From the NCBI GenBank assembly GCA_036557885.1, contig DATBGS010000144.1:16540-80539 (forward strand): 64,000 nucleotides of DNA. Reading direction: 5' to 3'. Position 1 is the stretch's first letter; every line of letters begins with the position of its first letter. The translations under genes were made by a program, and so were the position numbers. This document shows, in pieces, positions 40,817 to 49,549 of the stretch. This stretch comes from DATBGS01 sp036557885. GTDB taxonomy: Bacteria; Chloroflexota; Ktedonobacteria; Ktedonobacterales; DATBGS01. The notes beneath the pieces are model-generated. The model was not told where the DNA came from, ran no database searches, and saw only the letters and a list, made by a program, of their open reading frames with translations.

Positions 40817-41328
40817 CCACTCACAAAGTCAAGGTGACCATTAACGGCCAGGTGCATGAGGCGAAAGTCGAGCCGCGCCTGCTGCTGGTGCATTTCATCC
40901 GCGAGGTCGCCAACCTGACCGGCACGCATATCGGCTGCGATACCACAAGCTGCGGCGCCTGCACGGTGCTGGTGAATGGCACGCTGATGAAGTCCTGCAC
41001 GGTCCTGACCGTGCAGGCGGATGGCGCCAACATCCAGACGGTGGAAGGGCTGGAGCAAAACGGGCAACTGCACCCCATTCAGGAAGGCTTTATGCAAGAG
41101 CATGGCCTACAATGCGGGTTCTGCACGCCTGGCATGATGCTCGTTGGGAAAGCCTTGCTGGAAGACAACCCCGACCCCACCGAGGCCGAAGTGCGCAAAG
41201 CCATCTCCGGCAATCTGTGCCGCTGCACTGGCTATGTGAACATCGTCAAGGCCATCCAGTACGCGGGCAAAAAGATGCAGGAAAGCGCTGAGGTGAAAAC
41301 ACCGGCAGCGGTTCACGCGGAAGGGTAA
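40813..41328 (+). CDS. coxS: Aerobic CO dehydrogenase, [2Fe-2S] small subunit
   Basis: The 171-residue protein carries two iron-sulfur motifs. The plant-ferredoxin-like one is CDTTSCGACTVLVNG...C; the C-terminal helical one is CGFCTPGMM with CRCTGY. It shuttles electrons from the Mo-Cu site to CoxM FAD. The start is TTG at 40813, which overlaps the coxM TGA and has AAAGGAG upstream. The C-terminal 15 residues are a short extra tail. Confidence 0.93.
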   Translation: MTTHKVKVTINGQVHEAKVEPRLLLVHFIREVANLTGTHIGCDTTSCGACTVLVNGTLMKSCTVLTVQADGANIQTVEGLEQNGQLHPIQEGFMQEHGLQCGFCTPGMMLVGKALLEDNPDPTEAEVRKAISGNLCRCTGYVNIVKAIQYAGKKMQESAEVKTPAAVHAEG

Positions 41329-41332
41329 GACA

Positions 41333-43699
41333 ATGGCAGTTGAAATTGGCGGGATGGGTCACAGCGTCAAGCGCAAAGAAGACCCCCGCTTTATTCGGGG
41401 CAAGGGCAACTATGTAGACGACCTGAAGCTGCCCGGCATGCTCTATATGGACATCGTGCGCAGCCCCTATGCCCACGCCAAAATCCTCAACATTGATGCC
41501 AGCAAAGCGCTGGCGATACCCGGCGTGGCAGCAGTCATCACCGGCAAAGACCTGGACGCCTACAAGCTGGCCTGGATGCCTACCCTGATGAGCGATACAC
41601 AGATGGTGCTGCCGATAGACCGCGTGGTCTATCAAGCGCAGGAAGTAGCCGTCGTGATCGCCACCGAGCGCTATATCGCTGCCGATGGTGTTGCTGCTGT
41701 CGAGGTGGAGTACGAGCCGTTGCCGCCAGTAGTTGACCCGTTCAAAGCGCTGGAGCCAGGCTCACCGCTGGTGCGCCCGGACCACGCCGACAGGCCAACC
41801 AATCATATCTGGCATTGGGAGAGCGGTGACAAGGCACGCACTGACCAACTCTTTGCTGAGGCCGATGTCGTCGTCAAAGAGCATATCTATCTCCCGCGTA
41901 TCCATGTTTCGTCCATCGAAACCTGCGGCTGCGTGGCGTCGTTTGATAAGGTGAGCGGCAAGCTCACCGTCTGGATGACGACTCAGGCGCCGCATGCCAT
42001 CCGCACCGTCTTTTCGCTGGTGACAGCGGCCTCGGCAGTGGGCCAGATTCCTGAGCACAAGATTCGCATTATCTCGCCCGACATCGGCGGCGGCTTTGGC
42101 GGCAAAGTGCCGGTCTATCCGGGCTACGTGTGCGCAACGGCGGCCTCCGTCCTGACCGGCTTGCCGGTCAAGTGGATCGAAGATCGCTCGGAGAATCTGC
42201 AAGCCGATAGCTTTGCCCGCGATTATCATATGGATGTTGAACTGGCGGCCAAAAAAGACGGCAGATTTACGGCGATGCGCGTCAAGACGCTGGCCGATCA
42301 TGGCTGCGCTGACGCGGCGGCCAACCCATCCAAATTCCCCGCCGGGCTGTTTAATGTGTGTACCGGCTCGTATGTGATGGAAGCAGCGCATGTGGAGGTA
42401 GATGGCGTCTACACGAACAAGCCGCCGGGTGGCGTCGCCTATCGCTGCTCCTTCCGTGTCACCGAAGCAGTGCATGCCATCGAGCGCATTGTAGATTCAA
42501 TGGCGCAGAAGCTCCAGGTAGACCCGGCTGATCTGCGCATGAAGAACTTTATCCCGCCGGATAAGTTCCCCTACAAATCGCCCACCGGCTGGGAGTACGA
42601 CAGCGGCAACTATCCAGCAGCCTTGAAAAAGGCGATGGACAAGGTTGGCTATGCTCAGCTTCGCCGCGAACAGGCACGCAAACGCGCCAAAGGCGAACTG
42701 ATGGGCATCGGCATCTCCACGTTTACGGAGATCGTTGGCGCTGGTCCTTCGCATACCTTCGACATCCTGGGCATCAAGATGTTCGACAGCGCAGAGATTC
42801 GCGTACACCCCACCGGCTCCGCGATTGTGCGCATTGGCGTGCAGAGCCAGGGCCAGGGCCACGAAACCACCTTTGGGCAGATTGTGGCTGAGGAACTGGG
42901 GTTGCCTGTCGAAAACATCACCGTCGAACATGGCGATACCGACACAGCGCCCTATGGCCTGGGCACGTATGCCAGCCGCAGCACGCCCACCGCTGGCGCG
43001 GCAACGGCAATGGCGGCGCGCAAGATTCGGGACAAGGCAAAGCTGCTGGCCGCGCATCTGCTGGAAGCCAGCCCGGATGATCTCGAATGGGTGGACTACA
43101 AGTTCCAGGTGAAGGGCACACCCAGCAAATCAAAGACGATGGCAGAACTGGCTTTCGCTGCCTATACGAACCACCCACAAGGGATGGAGGCTGGACTGGA
43201 AGCGGTCAGCTACTACGACCCGCCCAACCTGACGTTCCCCTTTGGGGCATATATCTGCGTGGTAGACATTGACCGGGGCACCGGCGAGGTGAAGATTCGC
43301 CGCTTCGTGGCGGTGGACGACTGCGGCAACATCATCAACCCGATGATCGTTGAAGGGCAGATTCACGGCGGCCTGACGATGGGCATGGCACCCGCGCTGC
43401 TTGAAGCCATTACCTATGATGAGAATGGCAACATCCAGCAGGGCACGATGATGGACTATCTGCTGCCAACTTCGATGGAGACGCCCGCCTGGGAAACCGA
43501 CAAAACCACCACGCCATCGCCCCATCATCCATTGGGAGCAAAGGGTGTTGGTGAATCGGCAACAGTAGGCGCGCCGCCAGCCATTGCTAACGCGGTGGTG
43601 GATGCTCTAAGCCACCTGGGTGTGACGCATATAGACATTCCTGTCACGCCCTGGAAGGTCTATGAGATTCTGAAGGCACACGGTTTAACGGAGGAATAA
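41333..43699 (+). CDS. coxL: Aerobic CO dehydrogenase, form I Mo-Cu catalytic large subunit
   Basis: The 788-residue protein contains AYRCSFR at residues 369-375, the active-site loop that defines form I CoxL, with Cys372 as the expected copper ligand. Other parts are GHSVKRKEDPRFIRGKGNY, GGGFGGKVPVYPGY (cofactor binding), GQGHETTFGQIV, and GVGESATVGAPPAIANAV with the active-site Glu. Form I enzymes oxidise CO to CO2 at atmospheric or higher levels and feed electrons to respiration. The four-gene order and form I loop make this more than a generic xanthine dehydrogenase homologue. Confidence 0.94.
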   Translation: MAVEIGGMGHSVKRKEDPRFIRGKGNYVDDLKLPGMLYMDIVRSPYAHAKILNIDASKALAIPGVAAVITGKDLDAYKLAWMPTLMSDTQMVLPIDRVVYQAQEVAVVIATERYIAADGVAAVEVEYEPLPPVVDPFKALEPGSPLVRPDHADRPTNHIWHWESGDKARTDQLFAEADVVVKEHIYLPRIHVSSIETCGCVASFDKVSGKLTVWMTTQAPHAIRTVFSLVTAASAVGQIPEHKIRIISPDIGGGFGGKVPVYPGYVCATAASVLTGLPVKWIEDRSENLQADSFARDYHMDVELAAKKDGRFTAMRVKTLADHGCADAAANPSKFPAGLFNVCTGSYVMEAAHVEVDGVYTNKPPGGVAYRCSFRVTEAVHAIERIVDSMAQKLQVDPADLRMKNFIPPDKFPYKSPTGWEYDSGNYPAALKKAMDKVGYAQLRREQARKRAKGELMGIGISTFTEIVGAGPSHTFDILGIKMFDSAEIRVHPTGSAIVRIGVQSQGQGHETTFGQIVAEELGLPVENITVEHGDTDTAPYGLGTYASRSTPTAGAATAMAARKIRDKAKLLAAHLLEASPDDLEWVDYKFQVKGTPSKSKTMAELAFAAYTNHPQGMEAGLEAVSYYDPPNLTFPFGAYICVVDIDRGTGEVKIRRFVAVDDCGNIINPMIVEGQIHGGLTMGMAPALLEAITYDENGNIQQGTMMDYLLPTSMETPAWETDKTTTPSPHHPLGAKGVGESATVGAPPAIANAVVDALSHLGVTHIDIPVTPWKVYEILKAHGLTEE

Positions 43700-43703
43700 G
43701 TAC

Positions 43704-44150
43704 ATGCGCTTTGAGGGCCATGAAACGATCAACGCGCCCATTGAAGCCGTCTGGGCCTTCTTTATGGACCCACATCGCGTGGCTGAATGCGCCCCCGGCT
43801 ATCAATCAATGGAGGTGCTTTCTCCCACGCGCTTCAAGCCCAAAGTTGGCGTCGGCATTGGCGTGGTGAAAGCCACCTTTACGCTGGATGTCGAACTGGA
43901 CGAACTGCGCGAACCAGAGCATGTGCTGGTGAAAGCGCATGGCGTGGCCGCTGGCAGCGCTGTTGACATTCACGGCGGCGCGGACATGAAGCCGTCGTCC
44001 CCAACCATCACGGAGATGGACTGGACAGCGACGGTCAATGTCAGCGGCACCCTTGCCAGCGTGGGAGCGCGTTTGATGGAGAGCACGGCCCGTAAATTAA
44101 CCGCTCGTTTTTTTGAGTGTGTGCGCGAAAAGGTGGAAACGCCCAAGTAG
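43704..44150 (+). CDS. coxG: CoxG-like SRPBCC protein of CO dehydrogenase
   Basis: The 148-residue protein starts four bases after coxL and has the START-like fold of CoxG: INAPIEAVWAFFMDPHRVAECAPGYQSME, then GVVKATFTLDVEL, and a long C-terminal helix (LMESTARKLTARFFECVREKVE). CoxG helps dock CO dehydrogenase at the membrane. The usual Pro-rich extension and C-terminal anchor of longer CoxG proteins are absent. The repeat element starts one base after its stop codon. Confidence 0.88.
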   Translation: MRFEGHETINAPIEAVWAFFMDPHRVAECAPGYQSMEVLSPTRFKPKVGVGIGVVKATFTLDVELDELREPEHVLVKAHGVAAGSAVDIHGGADMKPSSPTITEMDWTATVNVSGTLASVGARLMESTARKLTARFFECVREKVETPK

Positions 44151-44151
44151 C

Positions 44152-44338
44152 CTGGCGACTAAAGATCGCGTCTAAGGGCGTCTGCGGACGCCACCCCTCA
44201 AAGCAGGGGCACGGCCAAACCTGCCTGCGCAGGTTCCCAGCCTCCCCATCAGGCGAAACCTTGCTCAACCAGGGGAGGGGAGTCCGCGTAGGCGGACTTG
44301 GTGGCGGAACGCCCTTAGGCGTGGCTTTTAACCGCTAG
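44152..44338 (+). repeat. Modular hairpin element, second copy, one base after the coxG stop
   Basis: Left end CTGGCGACTAAA (44152-44163) matches the inverted right end of the element at 3286-3498 exactly. Its own right end (44327-44338) is a diverged inverted copy at 9 of 12 positions. Both elements share CGCGTCTAAGGGC just inside the left end. Internal hairpins include GGCGTCTGCGGACGCC, AACCTGCCTGCGCAGGTT and AGTCCGCGTAGGCGGACT. Confidence 0.65.
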
Positions 44339-44374
44339 CCCCGCGCTCTGGTGAACATTTGTCCTTGGACATTC

Positions 44375-44400
44375 ACCGGCTGGAAGCCGGCGCTACAAGC
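44375..44400 (+). repeat. GCTACAAGC-tagged hairpin before the coxF-like gene
   Basis: CCGGCT-GGA-AGCCGG forms a short hairpin followed directly by CGCTACAAGC, the tag shared with the copies near 6.6, 13.1, 58.1 and 59.9 kb. It ends 17 bases before the next start codon. Confidence 0.65.
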
Positions 44401-44417
44401 ATCAAAGAGGCCCCAGC

Positions 44418-45368
44418 ATGCCGCGAGACATTCTTGATGAAGTTCAGCGTCTTCGTACAGATCGCCAGCCGTTTGCCCTGGCAACAGTTGTCGCTGCCAA
44501 CCAACCCACGTCTGGCACGCCCGGAGCACGCGCCGTAGTCTTACCAGATGCCACGCTGCATGGCTGGATTGGCGGCCATTGCGCTCAGCCTGCGGTCATC
44601 CAACATTCGCTGGAGGCGCTGCGCGATGGTCAGCCGCGCCTGGTCATCATCAGCCCTGATGCCCTGGAACAGTTGCCCAAAAAAAATGGCGTCATCCCAG
44701 TTGCCATGACCTGCGCAGGTCAGGGAGAATTGCAGATTTTTATTGAACCGTTTTTGCCCAAGATTGCCCTCGTGGTGATTGGCGCCTCGCCAGTCGCCAG
44801 GGCGCTTTCCCAACTGGCAACGCTGCTTGATTTCACCATCTGGGCATGTGGTCCCGATGCCAGTATGGAAACCTTCCCAGATGCCAATCAATTAATCCCC
44901 AGCCTGGATGCCCTCAAGCCACAACTCACCGCCAGCACGTTTGTAATCGTGGCAACCTTTGGCGACTACGACGAAGCCGCCGTGCAGATGGCGTTGGAAA
45001 GCGATGCCGGGTATGTGGGCATTGTCGCCAGTCAGAAACGCCTGGCCGCTATTCGTGGCTATCTCGAAGATCGCGGGCTTTCCAAAGAGCAGTTAGCGCG
45101 GCTCAAGCGCCCAAAGGGGCTGAAGGGTCACGCGCTCTTGCCTGCTGAAATTGCCCTGAGCGTTGTGGCTGAACTGGTCGAAGTGCGGCGGGCACAAGCC
45201 GGGGTCGCGCCAGAAACGGTGCCGTCTCCGCGCGAAACCGCCATTGACCCCATCTGCGGCATGACGGTGGACATCGCCACCGCCGTTTACAAGACCGAGC
45301 GCAACGGCAAGATGTATTACTTCTGCTGCGCGGGCTGCCAGACGCAATTCGAGAAGGTAGGAGTGTAG
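44418..45368 (+). CDS. XdhC/CoxF-like protein with a C-terminal YHS domain
   Basis: The 316-residue protein has an N-terminal XdhC/CoxI-type segment (QPFALATVVAANQPTSGTPGARAVV, WIGGHCAQPAVI), then the XdhC_C Rossmann domain (LVVIGASPVARALSQLATLLDFTIWACGPD, GYVGIVASQKRLAAI, LLPAEIALSVVAELV). From about residue 272 a YHS domain follows, with DPICGMTVD and YYFCCAGCQTQFEK, which carries several metal-binding Cys. XdhC and CoxF proteins help insert or sulfurate the molybdenum cofactor. A YHS fusion suggests metal handling, possibly copper for CoxL, which is inference. Cox assembly genes D, E and I are not in the window. Confidence 0.85.
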   Translation: MPRDILDEVQRLRTDRQPFALATVVAANQPTSGTPGARAVVLPDATLHGWIGGHCAQPAVIQHSLEALRDGQPRLVIISPDALEQLPKKNGVIPVAMTCAGQGELQIFIEPFLPKIALVVIGASPVARALSQLATLLDFTIWACGPDASMETFPDANQLIPSLDALKPQLTASTFVIVATFGDYDEAAVQMALESDAGYVGIVASQKRLAAIRGYLEDRGLSKEQLARLKRPKGLKGHALLPAEIALSVVAELVEVRRAQAGVAPETVPSPRETAIDPICGMTVDIATAVYKTERNGKMYYFCCAGCQTQFEKVGV

Positions 45369-45378
45369 CGCGGGCTGA

Positions 45379-46482
45379 TTATTCCAGAATTCTCTCATCC
45401 ATCCCCGGTGGCAATGGCGCGGGCTGCGAGCATCTACTCGCTAGCTCAATATGCTTGCCGCTCACCGAGGCTTCTTCTACCGCCAGCATCGCATCCAGCA
45501 CGTGATACGCCAACTCGCCGCTGGCGCGGTGCGGGCGGCCAGCCCTTTGCGCATAGGCGAGTTCTGCTACCCCAATGCCTCGGCTTTGCTCGCTGAAGGC
45601 GTGCGTCAAGGGCAGGGTTTTCCATGCGCCATCGCTGCGCCGCCAGAGGCGCGGCTGGCCGCCAAAGCCGTTGGGGTCTGGAACGCTCAGCGTGCCCTCG
45701 GTCCCGTAAAGCTCGATGATAGGCACATTCGCCGCCCACACATCGAAGCTCGTCACGAGGGTAACAACGGCGCCATTGGCAAAATCAAGCACCGCCGCCA
45801 GATGGGTTGGCGTCTCAACAGGAATGCGCGTGCCAGCCCAGGGCTGGCTCGTAATCACGCGCTCTGGAAAGGTGATACGCGCAGAGCCTGTGACGCGGCG
45901 GATTGGCCCCAGAAGCGAAACCAGCGCCGTGAGATAATACGGCCCCATATCCAGCAGCGGCCCGCCGCCGCGCTGATAGTAAAACGCCGGGTCAGGGTGC
46001 CAGCTTTCGTGGCCGTGACAGAGCATAAACGCAGTGCCCGCCACAGGCGTACCAATCGCGCCCTCGTCCAGCAGCTTACGGCAGGTCTGCAAACCCGCGC
46101 CCAGAAACGTATCTGGCGCGCAGCCCACGCACAAGCCCCGCGCTTTTGCCAGAGCGAGCAACTCTTGCGCCTCGGCGCGATCAAGTGCCAGCGGCTTTTC
46201 GTTATAGACCGATTTGCCTGCCTCCAGCGCGCGCCGGGCAACCTCGGCATGCGCCTTGGGGATGGTCAGGTTCAGCACCAGATCAATTGTCGGGTCGGCC
46301 AGCAACTCCTCAACAGTGCAGGCGCGCAGACCATATTTAGCGGCTCGCTCTCTGGCGCGCTCCATAAGCAGATCAGCACACGCCACAATCTTAAACGCGC
46401 GCAGGCGCTCTGCAACAGTGAGATAGGCGCCGCTGATCGCGCCACAGCCGACGATGCCTACACGCGCAGGCGCTTTGCTCAT
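45379..46482 (-). CDS. Gfo/Idh/MocA-family NAD(P)-dependent dehydrogenase
   Basis: The 367-residue protein has the N-terminal Rossmann domain (VGIVGCGAISGAYL) and the family EKPLALD motif in VYNEKPLALDRAEAQELLALA, with catalytic Lys. The C-terminal alpha/beta domain contains LDMGPYYLTALVSLLGPI, which supplies the second catalytic region. These enzymes oxidise or reduce sugars and inositols. The ATG overlaps the stop of the ThuA-like gene by four bases, and the pairing of the two is typical for trehalose or other glucoside 3-keto pathways. Confidence 0.9.
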   Translation of the reverse strand: MSKAPARVGIVGCGAISGAYLTVAERLRAFKIVACADLLMERARERAAKYGLRACTVEELLADPTIDLVLNLTIPKAHAEVARRALEAGKSVYNEKPLALDRAEAQELLALAKARGLCVGCAPDTFLGAGLQTCRKLLDEGAIGTPVAGTAFMLCHGHESWHPDPAFYYQRGGGPLLDMGPYYLTALVSLLGPIRRVTGSARITFPERVITSQPWAGTRIPVETPTHLAAVLDFANGAVVTLVTSFDVWAANVPIIELYGTEGTLSVPDPNGFGGQPRLWRRSDGAWKTLPLTHAFSEQSRGIGVAELAYAQRAGRPHRASGELAYHVLDAMLAVEEASVSGKHIELASRCSQPAPLPPGMDERILE

Positions 46483-47168
46483 GCGCGGTCCTCCGCGCAG
46501 GCCGCCCAGAGCAAGCCACGTGTACAGAGTTGCAGCACCTCTGGCTGCCGGACGTTGTGCGCCTGGTGGCCGATAGAGCAGTAGAAGACGCGCCCGCGCC
46601 CATAATATTTCGTCCAGATCACAGGCATATCTACCTGGCCGTTGGGGACGTGCGGCCCATCAACGGTTGGAAAGCGCGTGGTCGCCAGCACCACGTTTGC
46701 CGGGTCCACATGCAGATAATACTGTTCGCTGGTGACGCTAAAATCACGCGAGCCAGCGGTGATAAAGTGGTCGTGATTGGTGATCTGCACGGGATACGTC
46801 ACCGTTGCGCCGCCGGGATGTGCCACCCACTGCCCGCCCGTCATAAATTGATACTCAGTTTCTTGCCGGAAGGCATCGCACATGCCGCCATGACACCCAC
46901 CCAGTCCTACGCCGCGCTGCACCGCCGCGAGCAGCGCCGCCAGTTGCGGCTGCGTGATGGTGCTCATCGTGTAAATAGGGATAATCAGGCTTGCCCGCTC
47001 CATTTCGCGCGTATCCAGCAGGGCATCCAGCGTGGGCGAAAGCGTCGCGGTGAAGCCATGCTGCTGCAAGGCATCGCCAAAGATATGCGCGACCTCTTCT
47101 GGTTGGTGGCCGCTCCAGCCACCCCAGAGAATCAGCGCGTGCTTTTCTTCAGAAGAAGTTTGTTTCAC
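46479..47168 (-). CDS. ThuA-like domain protein (trehalose utilisation family)
   Basis: The 229-residue protein has a class I glutamine amidotransferase-like fold. ALILWGGWSGHQPEEVAHIF starts it; GVGLGGCHGGMCDAF carries the Cys at the nucleophile elbow position; the C-terminal part has MPVIWTKYYGRGRVFYCSIGH. ThuA family proteins take part in 3-keto-disaccharide handling with Gfo/Idh dehydrogenases. The start is GTG at 47168 with a weak GAGAAAGA region upstream. It is coupled to the dehydrogenase gene. Confidence 0.87.
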   Translation of the reverse strand: MKQTSSEEKHALILWGGWSGHQPEEVAHIFGDALQQHGFTATLSPTLDALLDTREMERASLIIPIYTMSTITQPQLAALLAAVQRGVGLGGCHGGMCDAFRQETEYQFMTGGQWVAHPGGATVTYPVQITNHDHFITAGSRDFSVTSEQYYLHVDPANVVLATTRFPTVDGPHVPNGQVDMPVIWTKYYGRGRVFYCSIGHQAHNVRQPEVLQLCTRGLLWAACAEDRA

Positions 47169-47198
47169 AACTCTCTGTCTTTCTCGCTTGCAAGGAGG

Positions 47199-47414
47199 TT
47201 AAACCAGCACAACAACAACATCGCCTTCGGCCACACTCTGCCCAACTCTGCAATGAATTTCAGCGACGGTGCCAGCCACTGGCGCTTCCACCGGCAGTTC
47301 CATCTTCATGGCCTCCAGAATAATCAGCACGTCTCCCTCCTGAACGGCATCGCCTACGCGCTTCTCAATACGCTGCACCAGCCCGGTCATCTCTGTTCGC
47401 ACCCTTGTTGCCAT
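47199..47414 (-). CDS. Biotin/lipoyl carrier protein (BCCP-like)
   Basis: The 71-residue protein is a single biotinyl domain with ILEAMKMELPVEAP; Lys37 is the expected biotinylation site. GDAVQEGDVL and GTVAEIHCRVGQSVAEGD mark the two symmetric halves. I chose the ATG at 47414, which follows an AGAGG stretch by six bases. It lies 103 bases downstream of the carboxyltransferase gene on the same strand, and together they would make the carrier and CT parts of an acyl-CoA carboxylase or decarboxylase. No biotin carboxylase gene is in the window. Confidence 0.88.
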   Translation of the reverse strand: MATRVRTEMTGLVQRIEKRVGDAVQEGDVLIILEAMKMELPVEAPVAGTVAEIHCRVGQSVAEGDVVVVLV

Positions 47415-47439
47415 CGTCTGCCTCTTCTCTCTATTTCCC

Positions 47440-47515
47440 ATTTTTAGCGCGGGCGGGGCTTGCTGTGCCCCTGCTTTGAGGGGTAGCGCAGGCGTCCTCG
47501 CCTGCGGGGGTAGGG
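47440..47515. repeat. Hairpin cluster between carboxyltransferase and biotin carrier genes
   Basis: CCCCT-GCTTTG-AGGGG (47468-47483) and GCAGGCG-TCCT-CGCCTGC (47488-47505) are adjacent short hairpins. They resemble the internal hairpins of the modular elements at 3.3 and 44.2 kb, but I see no terminal inverted repeat. Confidence 0.5.
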
Positions 47516-47517
47516 CG

Positions 47518-49068
47518 CTATGGGCGCGTGCCATGCGACGGGCGGCCCAACTGCGCGGGCAAGAGCGCGTAGGCATCGCGCACCCACTCGCACAGCAGCG
47601 GGCGCGTCTCTCTGGGGTCAATAATATCTTCGATGCCAAAGCGTTCCGCTGTGCGAAATGGCGAGCGCACCGCATCCAGCCGGGCGCGTATCTCTTCCAT
47701 CAGCGCCGCCGGATTATCGCTGGCCTCCAGATCGCTGCGATAGGCGACCTCCAGCCCACCCTCTATGGGCAGCGACCCCCAATCCGCAGACGGCCAGGCA
47801 TAGCGCTGCACAAAGCGGTGGCGGTTGGTCATGCCCGCGCCACCCACACCAAAGACCCGACGCATGATGATTTCTGCGCCTGGGACCGTCGCCTGATACA
47901 CCGCGCTGACCGCTCGCACGCCATAGCGAATTGTGCCGCGCCGCTCGGCCTGCTGCCCAATCACCAGTCCAGGCTGATCAGTGAGCGTCACGATGGGTAG
48001 GTGGAACGTCTGGCACAGATCAACCAACCGAATCATGGCCTCGGCCCCTTCAACGGTGAGGCCGCCCCCGCCAAAAAACGGGTCGGCAGCCACCACGCCA
48101 ACTGGATGCCCATCCAGGCGGGCCAGCGCTGTTACTGTTGCGCGGCCATAGCGGGCTAGCTCAAAAACCGACCCGGCATCAAAGATGGAAGCCAGAATGG
48201 GGCGAATGCGGTAGGGATGGCGACGATTGCGCGGAATGGCCGAGAGCAGCGCTTCATCGCGCCTGCTGGCGGGGTCATCGGATGGCTGCACGGGTGGAAG
48301 CTGAAAGACATTTTGCGGGAGATAGGACAGGAAGCGGCGAATAGCAGCAAACGCCTCAAGCTCCGTCGGCACGATCAGATCAACCGCGCCGCTGCCACGA
48401 TGAGTCTCTGCGCCGCCTAATTCTTCTTTCGTCAGGTCTTCGCCCATGCCAGACTTCACCACTGGCGGGCCAGCTACAAACAATTGCGATGTGCCCTCGA
48501 CCATCACCGAAAAATGCGAAGCCACCAGCCGCGCCGCGCCCAGACCAGCCACCGAGCCAAGACAGGCAGCCGCCACCGGCACCAGGCTCAGGTTATCCAC
48601 GACATAATCCCAGGCCGGGTTTGCCGGAACATAGGTGAAGCCATGCTGCTCCAGCATCTTGACGCTGCCACCGCCGCCTGTGCCATCCACCAGGCGCACG
48701 ATGGGAATTTGAAGGCTGTTTGCTAGCTGCTCGGAATAGACCTGCTTGCCCATGATCGCCGCGTCAGCCGCGCCGCCGCGAATGGTAAAATCGTCGCCCC
48801 CAACGGCCACCTTGCGCCCATCAATGCGTCCGGTGCCCAGAATGAAATTGGCCGGGCGGAAATGCTTCAGATGCCCGTCTTGATATTCTACTGCCCCAGC
48901 CAGCGCGCCGACTTCATGGAAGGTGCCTGGGTCCAGCAGTTGCTCAATCCGCTCCCGCACGGTCAGGCGGCCCTGGGCATGGTGTTTGGCAACCTTTTCT
49001 TCTCCGCCCATCTGCCGAGCCAGCGCCTCGCGCCGCCGCAGCTCATCAAGCTCTGGTTGCCAGGTCAT
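47518..49068 (-). CDS. Acyl-CoA carboxylase carboxyltransferase (beta) subunit
   Basis: The 516-residue protein is of the propionyl/methylmalonyl/acetyl-CoA carboxyltransferase family. LARQMGGEEKVAKHHAQGRLTVRERIEQLLDPGTFHE is the canonical opening; GGAADAAIMGKQVYS and VDGTGGGGSVKMLEQHGF form the N-lobe, and GVVAADPFFGGGGLTVEGAEAMIRLVDLCQTFHLPIVTLTDQPGLVIG the C-lobe oxyanion and biotin region. GGAAGGG lies seven bases before the ATG. The missing biotin carboxylase subunit leaves two options: it is encoded elsewhere, or the complex is a decarboxylase. Confidence 0.92.
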   Translation of the reverse strand: MTWQPELDELRRREALARQMGGEEKVAKHHAQGRLTVRERIEQLLDPGTFHEVGALAGAVEYQDGHLKHFRPANFILGTGRIDGRKVAVGGDDFTIRGGAADAAIMGKQVYSEQLANSLQIPIVRLVDGTGGGGSVKMLEQHGFTYVPANPAWDYVVDNLSLVPVAAACLGSVAGLGAARLVASHFSVMVEGTSQLFVAGPPVVKSGMGEDLTKEELGGAETHRGSGAVDLIVPTELEAFAAIRRFLSYLPQNVFQLPPVQPSDDPASRRDEALLSAIPRNRRHPYRIRPILASIFDAGSVFELARYGRATVTALARLDGHPVGVVAADPFFGGGGLTVEGAEAMIRLVDLCQTFHLPIVTLTDQPGLVIGQQAERRGTIRYGVRAVSAVYQATVPGAEIIMRRVFGVGGAGMTNRHRFVQRYAWPSADWGSLPIEGGLEVAYRSDLEASDNPAALMEEIRARLDAVRSPFRTAERFGIEDIIDPRETRPLLCEWVRDAYALLPAQLGRPSHGTRP

Positions 49069-49144
49069 AGATTCGCCCTTCCTGAAGTTGGTATCGCATT
49101 TTTCTTATCAGCCAACACTTCATCAAGTGTTGATGATGTGGCCC

Positions 49145-49549
49145 TCATCGCGCCGTTTCATCTGCCCAGGGATTCCCCGGCCAGGCACGCGCATCTGGCA
49201 CAGGCTGTAGCATATTCTCGCGGGTCCACGCGCCCTGCCAGGCCCGCTGCGCGGTTTCCGGCTGCCAGCCTTGCGCCCGCGCCTCCAGAATGATCTGGCG
49301 CACCAGCCCCGGCGTCACCGGGCGTAAGACAAACGCCTGTGCTATCCGCTCTGGGTCGCCGCTGATCAGTGGGCCATAGTTGCGCCAGGGGTCGTCAAAG
49401 CGCACGCGCACATGCAGCCCCCGATCCCAGTGTTTGTGCTGCGCTAGCGCGACCTCCAGCAGCACATGCTGCGCATCCAGCGACGACACCTGCCAGGCAT
49501 AGACAGTATCATTGACCTGGATGCGCCGCAGAGACGTGCCTTTGCTCAC
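49145..49549 (-). CDS. Uncharacterised 134-residue protein next to the acyl-CoA ligase
   Basis: The soluble product has a beta-rich first half (RRIQVNDTVYAWQVSSLD, HVLLEVALAQHKHWDRGLHVRVRFDDPW) and a helical second half (LRPVTPGLVRQIILEARAQGW), ending in a flexible Pro/Ala-rich tail. The ATG overlaps the ligase stop by four bases, so it is translated as part of that unit. A short hairpin (CAACACTT-CATC-AAGTGTTG, 49113-49132) lies after its stop. No family is recognised. Confidence 0.65.
   Translation of the reverse strand: MSKGTSLRRIQVNDTVYAWQVSSLDAQHVLLEVALAQHKHWDRGLHVRVRFDDPWRNYGPLISGDPERIAQAFVLRPVTPGLVRQIILEARAQGWQPETAQRAWQGAWTRENMLQPVPDARAWPGNPWADETAR

Noticed and set aside
44150..44417. 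Insertion sequence remnant with transposase
   Set aside because: No open frame of useful length or transposase motif; the stretch consists of small hairpins only.
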